From JAXHUH01 sp034211175 (lineage in GTDB: Bacteria > Actinomycetota > Acidimicrobiia > Acidimicrobiales > CAIXPF01), in the NCBI GenBank assembly GCA_034211175.1, contig JAXHUH010000045.1:1-64000 (forward strand): a DNA stretch of 64,000 nt, written 5' to 3'. Within the stretch, counting starts at the first letter, position 1; the number at the start of each line of letters is the position of its first letter. Positions 45,217 through 53,366 of the stretch are shown in pieces. The translations under genes were made by a program, and so were the position numbers. The notes under the pieces were generated by a model. It had not been told where the DNA came from, searched no databases, and saw only the letters and a program-made list of their open reading frames with translations.

Positions 45217-46478
45217 CCGGAGACGAGCTGCTCGACGACCGGGAGATCGCCACGCTGCGGGCCGAGCTGGACCGCCGGGCCGCCGAGATCGACGTACCGG
45301 CCGATCTGCGGGCCGCGGTCGATCGCCGCCACCGGAGCCTGCGCCACCGCCGGACCGCCGCCCGCACCACCCTGCGGGCCGCCATCGTCGTGGTCGTCGC
45401 CGCGGTCGCCGTCGGCGGCTGGTGGGCGACCGACGAGCGCTCCGACCCCGGCACGTTCGTCGACCTCGACCGGGCCGGGGACGTGACCACGCCGAGCGAT
45501 GGCGCAACACCAAACGACGGACAGTGCGAGACCCTCGTCGGGCCCGAACCGTGGATCACGCTGTTCGAGGCCCAACCGGCGGCGCCGTGCGTGATCGTCG
45601 GCGAGTTCCAGGACGTGCAGGTGTGGAACAAGGGCTTCGACACGATCACGGTCGAGTGGGTCGACGGCGAGCACCGGCTCGGCCCCGACCAGTGGTTCGC
45701 CACCGGCCCCATCGGCGAGGTGCTCGAACCCGGCGATCACACCTTCGAGTCGAGCCCGTACGCGATGCCGACGATCCGGGTTCTCGCCCGCGAGGATCGA
45801 CCGGTCGACATCGACCTCGCGTGGGACATCTTCGGCCCGGTCACCCCGGGAACGACGGTCGAGGAGGCGGTCGAGCTGCTCGGCGTGCCGTTCGAGGAGA
45901 CCGACCGGTTCGACGGCAACTGCGTCTCCGTCATCAGCGGGGATCCGTACTCACCGCTGTTCATCGTCACCGAGGACGACGCCGGCGCACCGACGATCGC
46001 CGACATCGTCGACCCCCGCCACCTCGACGACCTCGGTCAGGACCCGTGCAACGCCCCCGGCCCCCTGCCCGAGGGAGTTCCGCTGCTCTTCGCCACCGTG
46101 ACCGAGCTCGATCCCTCGGTCCCGTTCACCGACGACGCCGTGCTCCTCGTCGGCGACGTCCACCGTCAGCCGCTGACCGACCCGACCGACCGGACCCAGT
46201 GGGTCGCGGACGTCGAGCTGTTCAACGGTGCGTCCGGCCCGATCGATGTCCTGGCGCGTTGGCCGGACGTCGGAGGTGGCGTGCAGCTCGTGGAAGGCCC
46301 GGTCCGGCGGTGCGGAGTCGGCGACCCACTGACGGTGCCCGAGCTGGACGTCGAGGTGCGCCACTACAGCGCCACTCCCGTCGGTACCGACAGCTGCCTG
46401 CAGTGGTTCTCGTTCGAGCTGTTCGTCGACGCAGAGGGCCGGATCGCCGCGGTGCGCTACGACCACTGGGAGCCCTGA
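45213..46478 (+). CDS. membrane protein coupled to ECF sigma factor, candidate anti-sigma
   Basis: 421 residues. A short cytoplasmic N-terminus (ELLDDREIATLRAELDRRAAEI) with Arg-rich LRHRRTAARTT, one transmembrane helix (~50-70, LRAAIVVVVAAVAVGGWW), then a ~350-residue extracytoplasmic part with no recognised domain. It contains six or more Cys (CETLVG, PCVIVGEF, GNCVSVIS, DPCNAPG, RRCGVG, DSCLQW), possibly disulfide-bonded. No zinc-anti-sigma HxxxCxxC motif, so it would be an unconventional anti-sigma. Assignment rests on the 4-bp overlap and topology only. Confidence 0.72.
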   Translation: MTGDELLDDREIATLRAELDRRAAEIDVPADLRAAVDRRHRSLRHRRTAARTTLRAAIVVVVAAVAVGGWWATDERSDPGTFVDLDRAGDVTTPSDGATPNDGQCETLVGPEPWITLFEAQPAAPCVIVGEFQDVQVWNKGFDTITVEWVDGEHRLGPDQWFATGPIGEVLEPGDHTFESSPYAMPTIRVLAREDRPVDIDLAWDIFGPVTPGTTVEEAVELLGVPFEETDRFDGNCVSVISGDPYSPLFIVTEDDAGAPTIADIVDPRHLDDLGQDPCNAPGPLPEGVPLLFATVTELDPSVPFTDDAVLLVGDVHRQPLTDPTDRTQWVADVELFNGASGPIDVLARWPDVGGGVQLVEGPVRRCGVGDPLTVPELDVEVRHYSATPVGTDSCLQWFSFELFVDAEGRIAAVRYDHWEP

Positions 46479-46500
46479 CGCCCGAGACGTTCCGCCCGGT

Positions 46501-47706
46501 TCAGCCGCGGGGCACGGCCCTCGCCCGGAACCGCAGCGGTGCTTCCTCGTACTCCTCCATGGCGTGGGCCAGCCAGCCGGCGCAGCGGGCCAGGGAGAAG
46601 ATGGCCTCGGTGGCACCCAGCTCCATGCCGGCGTGGAGGGCGAGCGCGGCGAGGGCGAGGTCGATGTTGGGCCGGGTCGGGGTGCGCTGGCCGACCGCGG
46701 CGAGCACCGCGTCGACGATCTCGGCGGCCGGCCCGTCGTTGGCGACCTCGGCGAGGCACGCCATCAGCTCGACCGCCCGGGGGTCACCCTCGGGGTAGAG
46801 CGTGTGGCCGACGCCGGGCACCCGGCCGTCGAGGCGGAGCTGGTCGCCGACCACGGCCGTCGCCCGCTCGGGCCGGTCGACCTCGGCCAGCAGCCGGTGG
46901 GCCCGGGTCGACGCGGAGCCGTGCAGCGGGCCCGACACCGCGGCCAGCCCGGCCGACAGGCAGGCGTAGGGATCGGCCCGGGTCGACGCCGCGACCCGCA
47001 CGGCCAGCGTCGACGTGGCCAGCTCGTGGTCGGCGAGCAGGACCAGGGCCCGCTCGATCGGCGTCACCCACCGCTCGTGGTCGTCGGGAACCAGCGCGGC
47101 GGCGACGTCGGCCGCCACCCCTCCCCGGGACCCGCCGTCGGCGCGCAGCGTCGTCGCCAGCGTCGCCAGCAGCGAGCGGCCCACGTCGGCGACGGCATCG
47201 GGCCGCAGGTCGAAGCGCAGGTCGTCGACCGCGGCGAGTGCGGCGATGGCGACCCGCAGGCGGTCCGCCGGGGTCCGCCGCCCGATCGGGTTGCACACCG
47301 TCCGGGCGAGGGCCACCGCACCGGGACGGGGACGCCAGCCATCGACGGCGCCGTCGGGATCGAGGTCGCGACCCCACGGATCGGCGGCCGCGCCCCGCCA
47401 CAGCCACTCGGCCACCTGTTCGAACCGGGCGGTGCGGGCCAGCTCGATCGCGTCACGGCCCCGGTAGTGCAACCGGTGGTCCTCGATCCGGGTCAGCTCG
47501 GTGACGACGACGACGTCGAGTGATGCCGGCGCGTCGGCCCGGCGTCCCCGCCGGGCCAGCGTCTCGACCTCACCGGCGTCGAACGTGGACCGCCGGCCGT
47601 CCGGCGCGGTCTCGCTCTGGAGGACCCCCCGGCTCACGTAGGCGTAGAGCGTCGTCTTCTTGATGCCGAGGCGCTCGGCGGCCTCGTCGGCCGTCAGCCG
47701 TCGCAT
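46501..47706 (-). CDS. citrate synthase-family protein with N-terminal DNA-binding domain
   Basis: 401 residues. Residues 1-50 form a MerR/excisionase-like helix-turn-helix (MRRLTADEAAERLGIKKTTL and YAYVSRGVL); a citrate synthase domain follows. Active-site residues are present: His227 in ADHELATST, His262 in SGPLHGSAS, His301 in PGVGHTLYP, Asp349 in RPNIDLALAAL. ATG at 47706 starts the HTH; an earlier in-frame start adds 21 residues that overlap the palindrome. Such fusions are known in actinobacteria and are thought to be metabolite-sensing regulators or enzymes that also bind DNA. Divergent from a second citrate-synthase gene, which is its likely target. Confidence 0.88.
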   Translation of the reverse strand: MRRLTADEAAERLGIKKTTLYAYVSRGVLQSETAPDGRRSTFDAGEVETLARRGRRADAPASLDVVVVTELTRIEDHRLHYRGRDAIELARTARFEQVAEWLWRGAAADPWGRDLDPDGAVDGWRPRPGAVALARTVCNPIGRRTPADRLRVAIAALAAVDDLRFDLRPDAVADVGRSLLATLATTLRADGGSRGGVAADVAAALVPDDHERWVTPIERALVLLADHELATSTLAVRVAASTRADPYACLSAGLAAVSGPLHGSASTRAHRLLAEVDRPERATAVVGDQLRLDGRVPGVGHTLYPEGDPRAVELMACLAEVANDGPAAEIVDAVLAAVGQRTPTRPNIDLALAALALHAGMELGATEAIFSLARCAGWLAHAMEEYEEAPLRFRARAVPRG

Positions 47707-47758
47707 CCGCCGCAATCTACCGGTCGCGCGACGTCGACCGCACTCGTGTATGTGTTGC

Positions 47759-47772
47759 ACATTGATCAATGT
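47759..47772. promoter_or_regulatory. perfect palindrome between the two citrate-synthase genes
   Basis: ACATTGATCAATGT, a perfect 14-nt inverted repeat and the only AT-rich patch in the ~175-bp divergent intergenic region. Probable operator for the adjacent HTH-citrate synthase protein. Confidence 0.6.
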
Positions 47773-47881
47773 TGACGGCGTGCACGATGCGGATCACGAT
47801 CGACGAGACGAGCGATCAACGGCGACCGCCGCCCCGGCCGTACGAGACGGCCGCACCCCATCAGACGCGGAGGAGTCCCCC

Positions 47882-49081
47882 ATGACCGAGCTGATCGACC
47901 ACCGTCCCGCCGCGCCCCCGGGCCTGCGGGGCGTCGAGGTCACCTCCACCACCGTCGGCGACGTACGTGGCCACGAGGGCCGCTACCACTACCGCCAGTA
48001 CGACGTGATCGACCTGGCCCGCACCCGGTCCCTCGAGGCCGTCTGGCACGTGCTCCTGGTCGGCCACCTCCCCGACCCCGACGAGGAGGCCGGCTTCCGG
48101 CGCCGGCTCGGCGACCTGCGGGTCGATGCCGCCGAACGGCTCGGTGACGTCCTCGCGACACCGGCGGCCGGTCCCGGCCCGCTCGACACGCTGCGCACCG
48201 CCATGTCGCAGGCCGGCGCCGTCCTCGGCTGCCGGGCGCTCTACGACCTCGACCCCACCGAGCGGGCCGAGGACCTGTTGCGCCTGGTCGCGGCCACGCC
48301 GGTCCTCGTCGCGGGGACGTGGCGCACCACCCGGGGCGAACATCCGGTGGCACCCGACCCGACGCTCGGCCACGCGGCCGACCTGCTCCGCATGATCGGT
48401 GACGTGGCTCCCGGCGACGAGGCCGTCCGGGCGGTCGAGCAGTACCTGGTGCTCACCACCGACCACGGGTTCAACGCCTCGACGTTCACCGCCCGCGTCG
48501 TGGCGTCGACCGGCGCCGACGCCGCGTCGTGCCTGGTCGCGGCACTCGGCGCACTGTCGGGCCCCCTCCACGGCGGGGCGCCGGCCCGGGCACTGGAGCT
48601 GATCGACGAGCTCGCGGTGCTCATGCCCGACGACGACGCGATCGACCGGGCGATCCGGGCCCGACTCGGGCGCGGCGAGCGGCTCATGGGGTTCGGCCAC
48701 GCCGTCTACCGGACCGACGACCCCCGCTCACTGCTGCTGCGTGACATCGCCCGGACCCTCGGCGGACCGAGGATCGACGCCGCCGAGCGGATCGAGGCCG
48801 GGGCACTGGCCGCGCTGGCCGACGCCCACCCGGAGCGGCCGCTGCGCACCAACGTCGAGCTGTACACCGCCGTCGTGCTCGAGCGCTGCGGGGTCCCGGC
48901 CGGACTGTTCAGCCCGATGTTCGCCACCGCCCGGGTCGCCGGCTGGGCCGCCCACGTCCTCGAGCAGGCCGCGCAACGCACGCTGTTCCGGCCCTCGGCC
49001 CGCTACGAGGGCCCGTGGCCGCTGGTGCCCCTCGCGCACGGCGCCGCCACCGACGGGGAGGCCGCCACCGACACCGGCTGA
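47882..49081 (+). CDS. citrate/2-methylcitrate synthase-family protein
   Basis: 399 residues from ATG 47882 with GGAGG upstream. Citrate synthase fold: RYHYRQYDVIDLAR, His195 in LTTDHGFNAST, His230 in SGPLHGGAP, His273 in MGFGHAVYRTDDPR. At the position of the catalytic Asp it has Glu326 (RTNVELYTAVVLE), a change seen in the citrate-synthase-like branch of uncertain activity. Condenses oxaloacetate with an acyl-CoA if active; chain preference unknown. Divergent partner of the HTH-fused paralogue. Confidence 0.88.
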   Translation: MTELIDHRPAAPPGLRGVEVTSTTVGDVRGHEGRYHYRQYDVIDLARTRSLEAVWHVLLVGHLPDPDEEAGFRRRLGDLRVDAAERLGDVLATPAAGPGPLDTLRTAMSQAGAVLGCRALYDLDPTERAEDLLRLVAATPVLVAGTWRTTRGEHPVAPDPTLGHAADLLRMIGDVAPGDEAVRAVEQYLVLTTDHGFNASTFTARVVASTGADAASCLVAALGALSGPLHGGAPARALELIDELAVLMPDDDAIDRAIRARLGRGERLMGFGHAVYRTDDPRSLLLRDIARTLGGPRIDAAERIEAGALAALADAHPERPLRTNVELYTAVVLERCGVPAGLFSPMFATARVAGWAAHVLEQAAQRTLFRPSARYEGPWPLVPLAHGAATDGEAATDTG

Positions 49082-49131
49082 GCCTGCCGGCCGGGGGGCG
49101 GGGCGCCGGGGACAAGTGCGGGGGGATCCGT

Positions 49132-51528
49132 ATGCTGGCCCGACCCGGTTCCGGAGCCCGCACCCCCGCACCCCCGATGGACGACGACCAGCCCGCCAAC
49201 GACCCGCCCGACGACGGCTCCGAGCCCGCCGCCGCGGGCGCCCCGGCGGCGTCGGCCGAGCCGGCGGCAGCCCCCGGCGCAACGCCCGACCGGGCGTCGG
49301 CCGGCTCGGGTCGGCCGGTCTCGCGGCGCCAGCTCGTCGGGCGGGTGGTCGCGGTGCTGGGCCTGGCGTCGATCGCCATCACCCAGCCCCTGCTCGATCT
49401 GCTCGGGGCCAACCCCGAGTTCTTCGTGTCGGCCGACCTGGCCACGGGCCAGATCGTGGCCGTCGCACTGGTCGTGACGTTCGTGCCCGCCGTGGTCCTG
49501 AGCGCGGTGATGGTCGGTGCTCACGCGGTGGATCGCCGGGCCGGCACGATCGCCCACCACGTGATCGTCGCGACCCTGGTCGCGCTGTTCGTCCTGGCCG
49601 TCATGCGCCTCGTTGGCGTCACCTCGCTGGCCGCCGCCGTCGTTCCCGCGGTCCTGGCGGGCGCGGCGGTCGCCTGGGTCGAGCAGGTGAGCAGCGGCGT
49701 GCGCACCTTCCTCCACCTGCTCGCGCTGTCGAGCGTCGCGTTCCTGGTGCTGTTCCTGACCGGCAGCCGGGCGGCCGATCTGGTGGTCGCGTCCGGGGGC
49801 ACCGGCCGGGGCTCGGTCGCCGTGGGCGACACCACGACCCCGGTGGTGATGCTCGTCCTCGACGAGTTCCCGCTGACGTCGATCGTCGACACCGAGGGCC
49901 GGATCAACGCGGCGAGGTTCCCGAACCTGGCCGCCCTCGCCGACACGTCGACCTGGTTCCGCAACGCGTCGAGCGTCTTTCCCCGCACCCACGTGGCGTT
50001 GCCGTCGATGATGACCGGCACGGTGACCGAGGAGGACGCGCTGCCGATCGCCAGGGACAACCCCCGCAACCTGTTCACGATGCTCGGCGGCGCGTACCCG
50101 ATCAACCGCTACGAGATCCTGAGCGATCTGTGCCCCTCGGACCTGTGCGCCGCCCACGGCACCGGAGACGTCGGCGAGAGCCTGACCGACGTGGCCATCG
50201 TCTACGGCCACCGGGTGCTGCCGCCGACGCTGCGGGACCTCCTGCCGTCGATCGACGGCACCTGGGGCGCGTTCGGGCGCGGCGGGGAGGTGCTGGGCGA
50301 CGACGACGCGGCGGCACCCGACGACGAGGGCGGCCCGGCCACCCTCACCACCGACACCACGGCTCCCACCACGAGCACGCCCGACACCCGCGCGCCCGAC
50401 AGCTCGGCAACCGCCGGTACCGACGCGTCGGGCGGCGGGTCGCTCGACACCGGCTCGTCGGCCGCCATCGTCGACGCCGACGACCCCTACGCCAAGTGGG
50501 CCTCGCTCGGTACCGAGGTCACCGGGCCGGTCGGCCAGACCGCCGCGCTCGGCGAGCTGATCGACGCCATCCCCGCGGAGCCGACGTTCACGTTCATCCA
50601 CGTGACGCTGCCCCACAGCCCGTGGCAGCTCACCCCGTGGGGCGACACCAACACGGCCACGACCCGCTCGACCGAGGACCTCGACGACCCGCTGATCGAC
50701 CACTCCACCGCGCAGCTCGAGCGCCGCCACATCATGCAGGTCGGCGCCCTCGACACGCGCATCGGGCAGCTACGGGCCCATCTCGTCGACCAGGGGATCT
50801 GGGACGACGCCCTCGTCGTGCTCACCTCGGACCACGGCGCCAACTTCATCCCGCCCGACCTGTGGCGCGACCTGACCGACGAGAACCGCGACGACATCCT
50901 CCGCGTCCCGCTGCTCGTGAAGCTCCCGGGCCAGCTCGACGGCGTCGTGCGCGACGAGCCGGCCAGCGTGATCGACATCGTGCCGACGATCGCCGACGTG
51001 CTCGACGTCGACACCGACTGGGCCTTCGACGGCCACTCGCTCCTCGACGGCAGCGATCCGACGGTCGAGCCGCTGGTCTCCCCGTCGGTCGATGCGCTCC
51101 TCGCCCGGGTTGGACGCCACGACGAACGGGTCGACCGCGACGGCGACTGGGCCGACCTCGTCGCGTTCGGGCCGCTCGCCGACCTCGTCGGCACCGGGGT
51201 CGACCAGTGGGAGATCGGTGACGACTCGCCCACCGCGATCAGCTTCGACGAGGAGGGCCGCCTCGACGACCTGACCGCGGACGGGCCCAAGCCCTACATC
51301 CTGAACGGGTCGGTCCTCACCGACGAGCCCGAGGACTTCCTGGTCGCGGTCAACGGACGCGTCGCCGGCATCGGCTCGGGGTTCGACCCGTCGGGCGACA
51401 TGGCCCGGTTCTCGAGCCTCGTGACCGACGTGTACCAGCCCGGCGCCAACGAGCTGCGCGCCTACACGGTGACCGGGACGGGCGACGACGTCGTCCTCCA
51501 CGAGATGGGCTCGGCGACGTCCCGCTGA
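49132..51528 (+). CDS. membrane-anchored sulfatase-like hydrolase/transferase
   Basis: 798 residues. A disordered Pro/Ala-rich N-terminus (~1-65), four transmembrane helices at about 72-215, then an alkaline-phosphatase-superfamily sulfatase domain outside the membrane: PVVMLVLDEFPLTSIVD (metal Asp), SSVFPRTHVALPSMMTG (Thr at the nucleophile region), LPHSPWQLTPWG, and VVLTSDHGANF (metal Asp/His). A low-complexity Asp/Thr/Ser insertion is at about 400-450. The architecture resembles phosphoglycerol/phosphoethanolamine transferases and sulfatases of the cell envelope. ATG at 49132 follows GGGGGGAT; 49177 is an alternative. Confidence 0.82.
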   Translation: MLARPGSGARTPAPPMDDDQPANDPPDDGSEPAAAGAPAASAEPAAAPGATPDRASAGSGRPVSRRQLVGRVVAVLGLASIAITQPLLDLLGANPEFFVSADLATGQIVAVALVVTFVPAVVLSAVMVGAHAVDRRAGTIAHHVIVATLVALFVLAVMRLVGVTSLAAAVVPAVLAGAAVAWVEQVSSGVRTFLHLLALSSVAFLVLFLTGSRAADLVVASGGTGRGSVAVGDTTTPVVMLVLDEFPLTSIVDTEGRINAARFPNLAALADTSTWFRNASSVFPRTHVALPSMMTGTVTEEDALPIARDNPRNLFTMLGGAYPINRYEILSDLCPSDLCAAHGTGDVGESLTDVAIVYGHRVLPPTLRDLLPSIDGTWGAFGRGGEVLGDDDAAAPDDEGGPATLTTDTTAPTTSTPDTRAPDSSATAGTDASGGGSLDTGSSAAIVDADDPYAKWASLGTEVTGPVGQTAALGELIDAIPAEPTFTFIHVTLPHSPWQLTPWGDTNTATTRSTEDLDDPLIDHSTAQLERRHIMQVGALDTRIGQLRAHLVDQGIWDDALVVLTSDHGANFIPPDLWRDLTDENRDDILRVPLLVKLPGQLDGVVRDEPASVIDIVPTIADVLDVDTDWAFDGHSLLDGSDPTVEPLVSPSVDALLARVGRHDERVDRDGDWADLVAFGPLADLVGTGVDQWEIGDDSPTAISFDEEGRLDDLTADGPKPYILNGSVLTDEPEDFLVAVNGRVAGIGSGFDPSGDMARFSSLVTDVYQPGANELRAYTVTGTGDDVVLHEMGSATSR

Positions 51529-51551
51529 GCCCGGGCGCCGGCCCGGGGTGC

Positions 51552-52994
51552 CTACACCCTCGGGGTCAGGTGGTAGATCGTGCGGCTCCCGCCGGGGAGC
51601 TCCTCGCGGGCCGCCACGTCGAAGCGGCCCGCGATCGCGGCCTCCCACGCCTCGATGCCGTACGCGTTGAACAGCTCCGCCCGCTTGGTGGCCAGCAGGC
51701 GCTGCGTCATCGGGTCGTCGACGTGGGGCACCTCGACGACGACCTCCGACCCGAGGTCGACGAGCAGCTCGGCGATCTCGTCCAGCGGCACCGTGTTGGT
51801 GATGGCCAGGTGGTGGACCAGCGCCAGGCACAGCACCAGGTCGGGCCGCATCCGCTCGACGAACGAAGGCCGCTCGCGGTGGCGCCAGCCGAGCGACGGC
51901 GACGGATCGGCCAGGTCGGCGACGACCGGCGTGATGCGGGTCTCGCCCTCGTCGCGCAGCGAGCGGTAGAGGCGGTCGACGACGAGGTGGTCGACGTCGG
52001 CCGCGACCACGCGCTCGGCGTGGTCGGCGACGAGTCGGGAGAAGCGCCCGTCGTTGGCGCCGAGGTCCAGCACCAGGCCACGTCGGCGGTCGGCGGCCAC
52101 GCTCTCGACGAAGCGCTCCTTGGCGGCGAGCGCCTCGTCGCTGTAGTGGCTGCGCCCGCTGTAGGACGACCACGTCGAGCCGACCGGCTTCCAGCGGAGC
52201 CGGCCGATGGTGCGCTCCAGGTTCCGCAGCTGGGCGTCGAGCACCTTCGGGCCGAGCCCGGCGGCGCGCATCTCGCCGCGCACGTCCCGGCGCCCGTCCG
52301 CGTAGCGGCCCTCGGCCCGGGCATGGAGCACGACGTGGGCGAACAGGCCGCGGCGACGGAGCCAGTCCCAGCTGCGCAGCAACCGCAGCACGTCGAGCGG
52401 GGCGACACCTTCGAGCGACCCCCGCAACCACGGCTGGAACGCCACGCCCCGCACACTCTGGAGGATCAACGGGTTCAGGAAGTGCTGGCAGAACTGCCGG
52501 TAGCCGAACCACGGCTCACCGGCCCGGTACGGCTCGAACGAGCCGACATCGATGAACACCGGCCGCACACCATCGAACTGCACGTTGTAGGCGCTGGCGT
52601 CCTTCGTGAGGCAGCCGTCGGCCAGCGCGGCCCGGGTCAGGCGCAGCTGGAGCAACGCGGCGTCGCGCAACATGTCGAACGACCACTCGTACGGGTAGGT
52701 CGTCACCGCCAGGCGCTCGTGACGGAGGACCACGGTGGCCGCGTCCAGACCGACCGATGCGGCATCGTCGAAGCGCTCGGTGGCGACGATGTCGCCGACG
52801 GCGAGCGCCTCGGCGAAGAACGGAGCCGCCTCGACGGCCGCGTAGTCGGCCGCGCCGCGATCATCCAGGGCCCGCAGGACCAGCTCGTCGGTCAGGAAGA
52901 CCCGGGAGGTCGGGTCGCGGAACGAGCCGGGGACGCGCCGTGCGCCACCGGTGGCCGACCCGCCCGCGTCGGACCCATGTGAGATGTCGGTCAT
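51552..52994 (-). CDS. class I SAM-dependent methyltransferase
   Basis: 480 residues. An N-terminal ~190-residue region contains SAYNVQFDGVRPVFIDVGSFEPYR and PWFGYRQFCQHFLNPL. A Rossmann methyltransferase core follows: VLDLGANDGRFSRLVAD (SAM motif I, ~314-330), ADVDHLVVDRLY, DLVLCLALVHHLAITN, VEVPHVDDPM. It resembles the NoeA-type (nodulation methyltransferase-like) proteins. Convergent with the sulfatase-like gene, 23 bp between the stops, and downstream of the 62-residue membrane protein on the same strand. A joint envelope-glycan role is inference. Confidence 0.85.
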   Translation of the reverse strand: MTDISHGSDAGGSATGGARRVPGSFRDPTSRVFLTDELVLRALDDRGAADYAAVEAAPFFAEALAVGDIVATERFDDAASVGLDAATVVLRHERLAVTTYPYEWSFDMLRDAALLQLRLTRAALADGCLTKDASAYNVQFDGVRPVFIDVGSFEPYRAGEPWFGYRQFCQHFLNPLILQSVRGVAFQPWLRGSLEGVAPLDVLRLLRSWDWLRRRGLFAHVVLHARAEGRYADGRRDVRGEMRAAGLGPKVLDAQLRNLERTIGRLRWKPVGSTWSSYSGRSHYSDEALAAKERFVESVAADRRRGLVLDLGANDGRFSRLVADHAERVVAADVDHLVVDRLYRSLRDEGETRITPVVADLADPSPSLGWRHRERPSFVERMRPDLVLCLALVHHLAITNTVPLDEIAELLVDLGSEVVVEVPHVDDPMTQRLLATKRAELFNAYGIEAWEAAIAGRFDVAAREELPGGSRTIYHLTPRV

Positions 52995-53034
52995 GAACGA
53001 CCCACGGGCTCTGAGGGTCAGGCGCCGATGGCGG

Positions 53035-53223
53035 TCAGTCGTCGTCGGCGACGAGCTCGGCGCGGGCGGCGGCCGCCCGCTGGCGATGCTTCGGGGAGAC
53101 GACGCCGAGGATGCGGTGGCTGTACATCTTCACGAGGACGCCGATGCCGGCGGCGCCGCCTGCGAAGGCGGCAGCGATCATGCTTCCGGTCCCGGCATCG
53201 AGATACGCGAACATCTCGCGCAT
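53035..53223 (-). CDS. small membrane protein of the YLDxGTGS type
   Basis: 62 residues: MFAYLDAGTGSM, a hydrophobic helix rich in Gly/Ala (IAAAFAGGAAGIGVLV), then a basic/helical C-terminus. Small proteins with this YLDPGTGS opening are commonly found beside sulfatase and methyltransferase genes, as here. Function unknown. 40 bp upstream of the methyltransferase gene. Confidence 0.75.
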   Translation of the reverse strand: MREMFAYLDAGTGSMIAAAFAGGAAGIGVLVKMYSHRILGVVSPKHRQRAAAARAELVADDD

Positions 53224-53266
53224 CGTAGTGCTGGGTGGCCGTCAACCGACCTTCGGGCCACAACAT

Positions 53267-53287
53267 GGTGACGAACAGGTAACGAAC
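53267..53287 (-). promoter_or_regulatory. 11-bp-period direct repeat upstream of the small membrane protein
   Basis: On the minus strand GTTCGTTACC and GTTCGTCACC sit one base apart, 44-64 bp upstream of the start at 53223. Spacing and sequence recall the actinobacterial PhoP PHO box (direct repeats of 11 nt beginning GTTCACC), but the fifth base differs. Confidence 0.35.
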
Positions 53288-53366
53288 ACCCATACGAGGG
53301 ACCTCTTCGCCATTCCGGTGAACGCGCCCGGCCGTGCACGACCGGCCCCGGAGCCGCTCTGGACGT

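Noticed and set aside
48741..51221. 826-codon plus-strand frame in another phase
   Set aside because: Arg/Gly/Pro-rich shadow of the citrate synthase and sulfatase genes.
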